A DNA stretch of 64,000 nucleotides from Tessaracoccus rhinocerotis (GTDB lineage Bacteria > Actinomycetota > Actinomycetes > Propionibacteriales > Propionibacteriaceae): positions 593,201 through 657,200 of the forward strand of contig NZ_VKKG01000002.1 of NCBI RefSeq assembly GCF_007197885.1, in the 5' to 3' direction. Both the position numbers and the translations under genes were made by a program. The notes beneath the pieces were generated by a model that was not told where the DNA came from, did no database searches, and was given only the letters and a program-made list of their open reading frames with translations. This document shows positions 60,141 through 64,000 of the stretch, piece by piece. Position 1 is the first letter of the stretch. Each line of letters opens with the position of its first letter.

Positions 60141-61394
60141 GTGAACGCACTACTTGACGACCTCACCTGGCGGGGGCTGATCGCCCAGTCGACGGACCCG
60201 GATGCCCTCGCGGCACACCTGGACGAGGGGCCGGTCAAGTTCTATGTCGGCTTCGACCCGACGGCGCAGAGCCTCCACATCGGGCACCTCGTGCAGCTGC
60301 TGCTGGCGCAGCGCCTGCAGCGCGCCGGGCACCTGCCGCACATGCTCGTCGGCGGCGCCACCGGCCTCATCGGCGACCCCAAGGAGACCGGCGAGCGGGT
60401 GATGAACACCACCGACGTCGTGGCCGGTTGGGTGGAGCGCATCCGCGCCCAGGTGGAGCGTTTCGTCGCCTTCGAGGGCGATGCCGCGGCCACCATGGTC
60501 AACAACTACGACTGGACCGGCGCGATGAACGTGCTGGAGTTCCTGCGCGACGTCGGCAAGCACTTCCCGGTCAACCGGATGCTGGCGCGAGACGTCGTGG
60601 CGCGGCGGCTGGAGGAGGGCATCTCGTACACGGAGTTCTCCTACGTGCTGCTGCAGTCCCTTGACTTCCGGGAGCTGCGCCGACGCCACGGGGTCACCCT
60701 GCAGTTCGGGGGCAGCGACCAGTGGGGCAACATCACCGCCGGGGTCGAGTTCATCCGACGCAGTGACCAGGGGCGCGTGCACGCAGTGGCCACCCCGCTG
60801 GTGACCAAGGCGGACGGGACCAAGTTCGGCAAGACAGAGGGGGGCGCCGTCTGGCTGGACCCCGAGCTCACGAGCCCCTACGCGTTCCACCAGTTCTTCC
60901 TGAACGCGGAGGACGCGAAGGTCGTCGACTACCTGAAGGTATTCACGATGCGCTCCCGCGAGGAGATCGAGGAGCTCGAGCGGGCCACCGAGGCAGAGCC
61001 CTACAAGCGGGCCGCCCAGCGGGCGCTCGCCGACGACGTCACGGACCTCGTGCACGGGGTCGCGGAACGGGAGGCGGCCACGGCCGCAGCCGCCGCGCTC
61101 TTCGGACGCTCGGAGCTGTCCCAGCTGTCCCCGTCGACCCTGGCGGGAGTGATGCGTGAGGTCGGGTCCGTCGAGGTCTCGGGCGAGATCACCGTCATCG
61201 ACGCACTCGTGACGGCCGGCCTCGTCGAGTCCCGCTCCGCGGCCCGGCGGGCCGTGGCCGAGGGTGGCGCGTACGTGAACAACGAGAAGGTCACCGACGC
61301 AGATCTCGTGCTCGGCGCCGAGCATCGGCTCGCCGACGCCTACGTCGTCCTTCGTCGCGGTCGCAAGACCGTCGGGGGAGTGCACTTCGCCTGA
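60141..61394 (+). CDS. tyrS: Tyrosyl-tRNA synthetase
   Basis: 417-residue class I synthetase. The HIGH motif is SLHIGHLVQ, the tyrosine-binding segment YVGFDPTAQS, and QFGGSDQWGNI is conserved. The KMSKS equivalent is KFGKT. The C-terminal S4 domain (about 355-415: VESRSAARRAVAEGGAYVNNEKV) binds tRNA. Start is GTG, five bases after argH. Confidence 0.96.
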   Translation: MNALLDDLTWRGLIAQSTDPDALAAHLDEGPVKFYVGFDPTAQSLHIGHLVQLLLAQRLQRAGHLPHMLVGGATGLIGDPKETGERVMNTTDVVAGWVERIRAQVERFVAFEGDAAATMVNNYDWTGAMNVLEFLRDVGKHFPVNRMLARDVVARRLEEGISYTEFSYVLLQSLDFRELRRRHGVTLQFGGSDQWGNITAGVEFIRRSDQGRVHAVATPLVTKADGTKFGKTEGGAVWLDPELTSPYAFHQFFLNAEDAKVVDYLKVFTMRSREEIEELERATEAEPYKRAAQRALADDVTDLVHGVAEREAATAAAAALFGRSELSQLSPSTLAGVMREVGSVEVSGEITVIDALVTAGLVESRSAARRAVAEGGAYVNNEKVTDADLVLGAEHRLADAYVVLRRGRKTVGGVHFA

Positions 61395-61442
61395 TAGCTC
61401 GGTTCGGCTGTGCCGGCAGCCCATCAGTGCAATGCTTCTTCG

Positions 61443-61862
61443 ATGACTACTGCACGCGATGTGATGAACCGGGGCGCCCAGACCATCGGCGCCGAAGACA
61501 CGCTGCTCGATGCGGCCCGACACATGAAGAACCTCCAGATCGGCTCGCTCCCCGTCAGGGCGGCCGACGGCGCACTGGTGGGGATGGTGACGGACCGGGA
61601 CATCGTGATCCGCTGCGTTGCCGACGGTGCGGACGCGGCGGCCACGACCGCCGGCTCCGTTTCCTCCGGTGGGATCGTCACGGTGGAGGCGGACATGGAC
61701 ATCGACCAGGTGCTGTCGCTGATGCGGGAGCACCAGGTCAAGAGGATGCCCGTGGTCGACGGCGGGGAGCTCATCGGCATGATCAGCGAATCCGACCTGG
61801 TGGCCGAACTGAGCAGCGAGCGCATCGCCCACTTCGCCTCGGGTGTGTACAAGAAGGACTGA
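61443..61862 (+). CDS. CBS-domain pair protein
   Basis: 139-residue protein made of two CBS motifs (GSLPVRAADGALVGMVTDRDIV and RMPVVDGGELIGMISESDLV), a Bateman module that usually binds adenine nucleotides. No attached enzymatic domain is present. Target unknown. It converges with the CapA-like gene 18 bases away. Confidence 0.88.
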   Translation: MTTARDVMNRGAQTIGAEDTLLDAARHMKNLQIGSLPVRAADGALVGMVTDRDIVIRCVADGADAAATTAGSVSSGGIVTVEADMDIDQVLSLMREHQVKRMPVVDGGELIGMISESDLVAELSSERIAHFASGVYKKD

Positions 61863-61880
61863 CCGCCGCCGCGGAGCGCC

Positions 61881-63188
61881 TCAGCGCTCGACGAGTCCCT
61901 CCACCCCGGCGGAGAGGACGATGGCACGGGTGCGGGCGGCCGACTCCCGCAGCAGCTTCGCGTCCTGCGCATTCGCTGCGGCCAGGGCGTCGCTGACGAC
62001 CAGGACGCGCGCCGGGCTGCCCGGGCGGTACTTCGTGATCATGGTCGGCGCGAACTCCCCGGACGTGGACGTGAACGTCCCGTCCGCCCTCTCGGAAAAG
62101 GTGAAGGTGGCGAGGTAGCCGTCGTAGGTCCAGGGTTGGGCCGGGCCGCTCTGGGCCATCAGGTTGCCGGCTCCATAGGCGACCCACTTGCCGTTCATCC
62201 GGGTCACGGGCTGGACGACGTGGGCGTGCTGGCCGATCACCAGGTCCACGTCCTCGGAGGCGGTCAGTGCAGTGGCGAAAGCCACCTGCTGCTGGCTGGG
62301 GGTGCTCTCGTACTCGGTACCGGCATGCATGTGGACCACCACGATGTCGGCCCCCGCGGATCGGGCCCGGGCAGCCTGCGCCAGCGTGTCCTCGACGTCC
62401 ATGAGGGACACCGACCACGGAGCGTCCTCGGGCAGGGGGATCCCGTTGGTGCCGTAGGTGGAACTGACCACCGCGACCCCCACCCCGTCTGCCGTGGTGA
62501 GCACCACGGGGGTGTTTCGGTCCTCGGCGCTGGCGTAGGTGCCGGCGGTGAGGATGCCATTGGCTCGGTGCACCTCGATGTTTCGTGCCAGCCCGGCGAG
62601 ACCAGCGTCCAGGGAGTGGTTCGACGCGGTGGTGCAAACGTCCCACCCAACTCCTGCGAGCGCCGGCGCTATCTCCTGCGGTGCCTTGAACATGGGGTAG
62701 TCCGAGTAGGGTCCGCCAGCCTCCGCGAACGGCACCTCCGAGTGACAGATCGCCACGTCCGCTGCGCCCACCCGCTCCTCGAGCGCGGCCAGCTGCGGCG
62801 CGAAGTCCATTGAGCCGCCGCCGTCGACGCGGGCGGACTCCCAGAGGGTGTCGTGCCACAGCAGGTCACCGGAGAAGTTGATCGTCACGCTGTGGGGACC
62901 GGACGGCCCCTCGGACCGGGGCCGGGTGGCCGTCGGCGACGTTGACGTCCCAGGCGGCGAGCTCGTGGTGGTGGGCGACGGGCTCTCCCGGGCGGTGGTT
63001 CCCGGACTCGCAGTGGCGGACGCGGTGGGTGGTGTGACCGCCGGACCTGGGGAGACTTGGTCCTCGGAGTGTGGCGCGGAGGGGGATGCGGATCCGGTTC
63101 CCAGGCCCGCGGGCGCGCAGGAAGACAGCGTCAGCACGAAGGCGGCCGTCACCCATCGACGGGGTGCGTTGCGGCTCCGAGGTGCCAT
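61881..63188 (-). CDS. CapA family lipoprotein (poly-gamma-glutamate synthesis-like metallophosphatase fold)
   Basis: 435-residue exported protein. The signal sequence ends in LTLSSC, a lipobox-like site. A Thr/Pro/Ser-rich spacer (about 30-95) follows. The CapA/PGA_cap domain shows INFSGDLLWHDTL, ICHSEVPF, TASNHSLDAG, VVHMHAGTEYES and IGQHAHVVQPVTRMNGKWVAYGAGN, with metal-binding-like His/Asp residues of the calcineurin-like fold. No capB/capC genes are adjacent, so a role in poly-glutamate capsule is not supported by context. Confidence 0.88.
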   Translation of the reverse strand: MAPRSRNAPRRWVTAAFVLTLSSCAPAGLGTGSASPSAPHSEDQVSPGPAVTPPTASATASPGTTARESPSPTTTSSPPGTSTSPTATRPRSEGPSGPHSVTINFSGDLLWHDTLWESARVDGGGSMDFAPQLAALEERVGAADVAICHSEVPFAEAGGPYSDYPMFKAPQEIAPALAGVGWDVCTTASNHSLDAGLAGLARNIEVHRANGILTAGTYASAEDRNTPVVLTTADGVGVAVVSSTYGTNGIPLPEDAPWSVSLMDVEDTLAQAARARSAGADIVVVHMHAGTEYESTPSQQQVAFATALTASEDVDLVIGQHAHVVQPVTRMNGKWVAYGAGNLMAQSGPAQPWTYDGYLATFTFSERADGTFTSTSGEFAPTMITKYRPGSPARVLVVSDALAAANAQDAKLLRESAARTRAIVLSAGVEGLVER

Positions 63189-63235
63189 GCCCCAAGACTG
63201 CCACGCGGTCGGAGAGCGCCGACGGCGACCCCGAT

Positions 63236-63264
63236 TTGCGTGGGCATGGGAGCGCGTGTAGAGT
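63236..63264 (+). promoter_or_regulatory. Upstream promoter of the rRNA region (P1)
   Basis: TTGCGT (63236-63241) and TAGAGT (63259-63264), spacing 17. This is the first of three consensus-like promoters before the rRNA operon. Confidence 0.5.
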
Positions 63265-63493
63265 TCTCAACGCTTCGAGGTGAACCGGACGCCCACATGG
63301 CGGCCGAACCAGGAGCCCCAAACCATCGACTACCGTCTCAGGACGAGTGTGTGTTCGCTAGGAACCCGCTCAAGGTCTTGAGGCAGCGACGGGTGCGGTG
63401 AGGACCATGAAGTGGAACTTCCCCGGCTCTGCCAAGGAAAAGGACCGCATGGTTCACGACACAACTCAATAGAAAGATGGCCGCGAATTCGTT

Positions 63494-63523
63494 TTGACGA
63501 AATGGTGGATATCTGACTAGAGT
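63494..63523 (+). promoter_or_regulatory. Second promoter of the rRNA region (P2)
   Basis: TTGACG (63494-63499) and TAGAGT (63518-63523), spacing 18, within an AT-richer stretch. Confidence 0.55.
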
Positions 63524-63674
63524 TAGTCGAGTCGCTTCAACGAGGTGACAAACTCCAGAGCCGGCGCCGATTTGAATCGGAACCGAGAATGGAGTAAGGT
63601 GGGAAAGCCGACAGGGAGACCTGGAGGACGAAAACCTGGACAACTAAACGAGGCTCTCGAGCCGGCAGCGCAAG

Positions 63675-63703
63675 TTGCGGATGCGAGATAAGTCGAGTAT
63701 AGT
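63675..63703 (+). promoter_or_regulatory. Third promoter of the rRNA region (P3)
   Basis: TTGCGG (63675-63680) and TATAGT (63698-63703), spacing exactly 17. It is the closest to the rRNA leader and the best candidate for the main start. Confidence 0.65.
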
Positions 63704-64000
63704 TGTCCGAGTTGCCCCAAGGCTGATCAACGGTTAGTTGTGAGGTTTGGGAGCACCCGAAACTTGAGAACTCAACAGCGTGCTTAAAGTCAATGCCAAT
63801 CACACATTTTGGTGTGTGGTTGTTTTACATGCACATTTGCCAGCACTGTTTTGGTGTTGGTGTGCGTTTCTCGTCGGCAGGCCCTTTGGGGTTTGTCTTT
63901 GAGATTCCTTTGATTAATTGATAGATCCAGCAATGGAACTCTGTCGGGTAGTCAAGCTTGTTGTTTTGAATTGACAGTTTATGGGTTATTGCCCTTGCTG
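63704..64000 (+). other. Leader of a ribosomal RNA operon (16S gene beyond the window)
   Basis: The AT-richer sequence contains ACTTGAGAACTCAACAGCG (63762-63780), typical of actinobacterial pre-16S leaders, and CACAC/GTGTG hairpin arms near 63802-63820. No coding potential is seen. The mature 16S start is not reached by base 64000. The stretch 63265-63703 holds only the promoters, and I see no gene in it. Confidence 0.8.

Overview
This is a high-GC actinobacterial chromosome segment, most likely from the Propionibacteriales/Propionibacteriaceae. The genus cannot be fixed from sequence alone. The evidence is the uniformly GC-rich third codon positions, many GTG starts and 4-bp ATGA/GTGA overlaps, the mycothiol gene mshC, DUF2469 next to rnhB, DUF3090 and SCO1664-family genes, and an arginine cluster ending argR-argH.

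Layout. 1-6.8 kb: end of ftsY and then ffh (SRP pathway), an amidohydrolase, a membrane-linked molybdopterin oxidoreductase, an SppA-like protease and a small zincin. 7-18.1 kb: the ribosome/tRNA-modification cluster rpsP-khpA-rimM-trmD, a three-gene succinate dehydrogenase operon (sdhCAB) lying between trmD and rplS, then rplS-lepB-rnhB-DUF2469-yraN-yifB-dprA. 18.1-26.8 kb (minus strand): the most interesting region, two transcription units each led by a cobalamin riboswitch. The upstream unit encodes two secreted transcobalamin-beta-like (DUF4430-type) proteins and an ECF importer (T, fused double ATPase, S). The downstream unit encodes a secreted protein joining such a beta domain to an alpha/alpha toroid, plus a second secreted toroid protein. 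Together they look like a bacterial counterpart of the animal intrinsic factor/transcobalamin capture proteins coupled to an ECF vitamin B12 importer. 26.8-31.5 kb: a HAD phosphatase, a membrane protein/beta-propeller pair of unknown role, a decayed AbiEii-like nucleotidyltransferase and tRNA-Leu(GAG). 31.6-38.4 kb: aldo/keto reductase, uppP, the actinobacterial cluster phosphoglycerate-mutase-like/DUF3090/SCO1664/mshC, then hisE-hisG and a PH-domain membrane protein. 38.4-41.3 kb: a large secreted alpha/beta hydrolase behind a strong promoter and a long structured leader. 41.4-53.9 kb: fprA-type reductase, ycaQ-like glycosylase, SseB-like protein, infC-rpmI-rplT with an attenuator, a TrmH methyltransferase, pheST, a cytochrome P450, a GNAT protein and a TetR regulator. 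54-61.4 kb: argC-J-B-D-R-H (no argF or argG) and tyrS. 61.4-63.2 kb: a CBS protein and a CapA-like lipoprotein. 63.2-64 kb: tandem promoters and the leader of an rRNA operon whose 16S gene begins beyond the window.

How the parts work together. Most of the window is core housekeeping in standard actinobacterial order. The cobalamin locus is inserted on the opposite strand after dprA. Its two riboswitches would raise expression when B12 is scarce, putting several beta-domain and toroid proteins outside the cell to bind corrinoid and hand it to the ECF importer. This function is inferred from domain content and regulation, not demonstrated.
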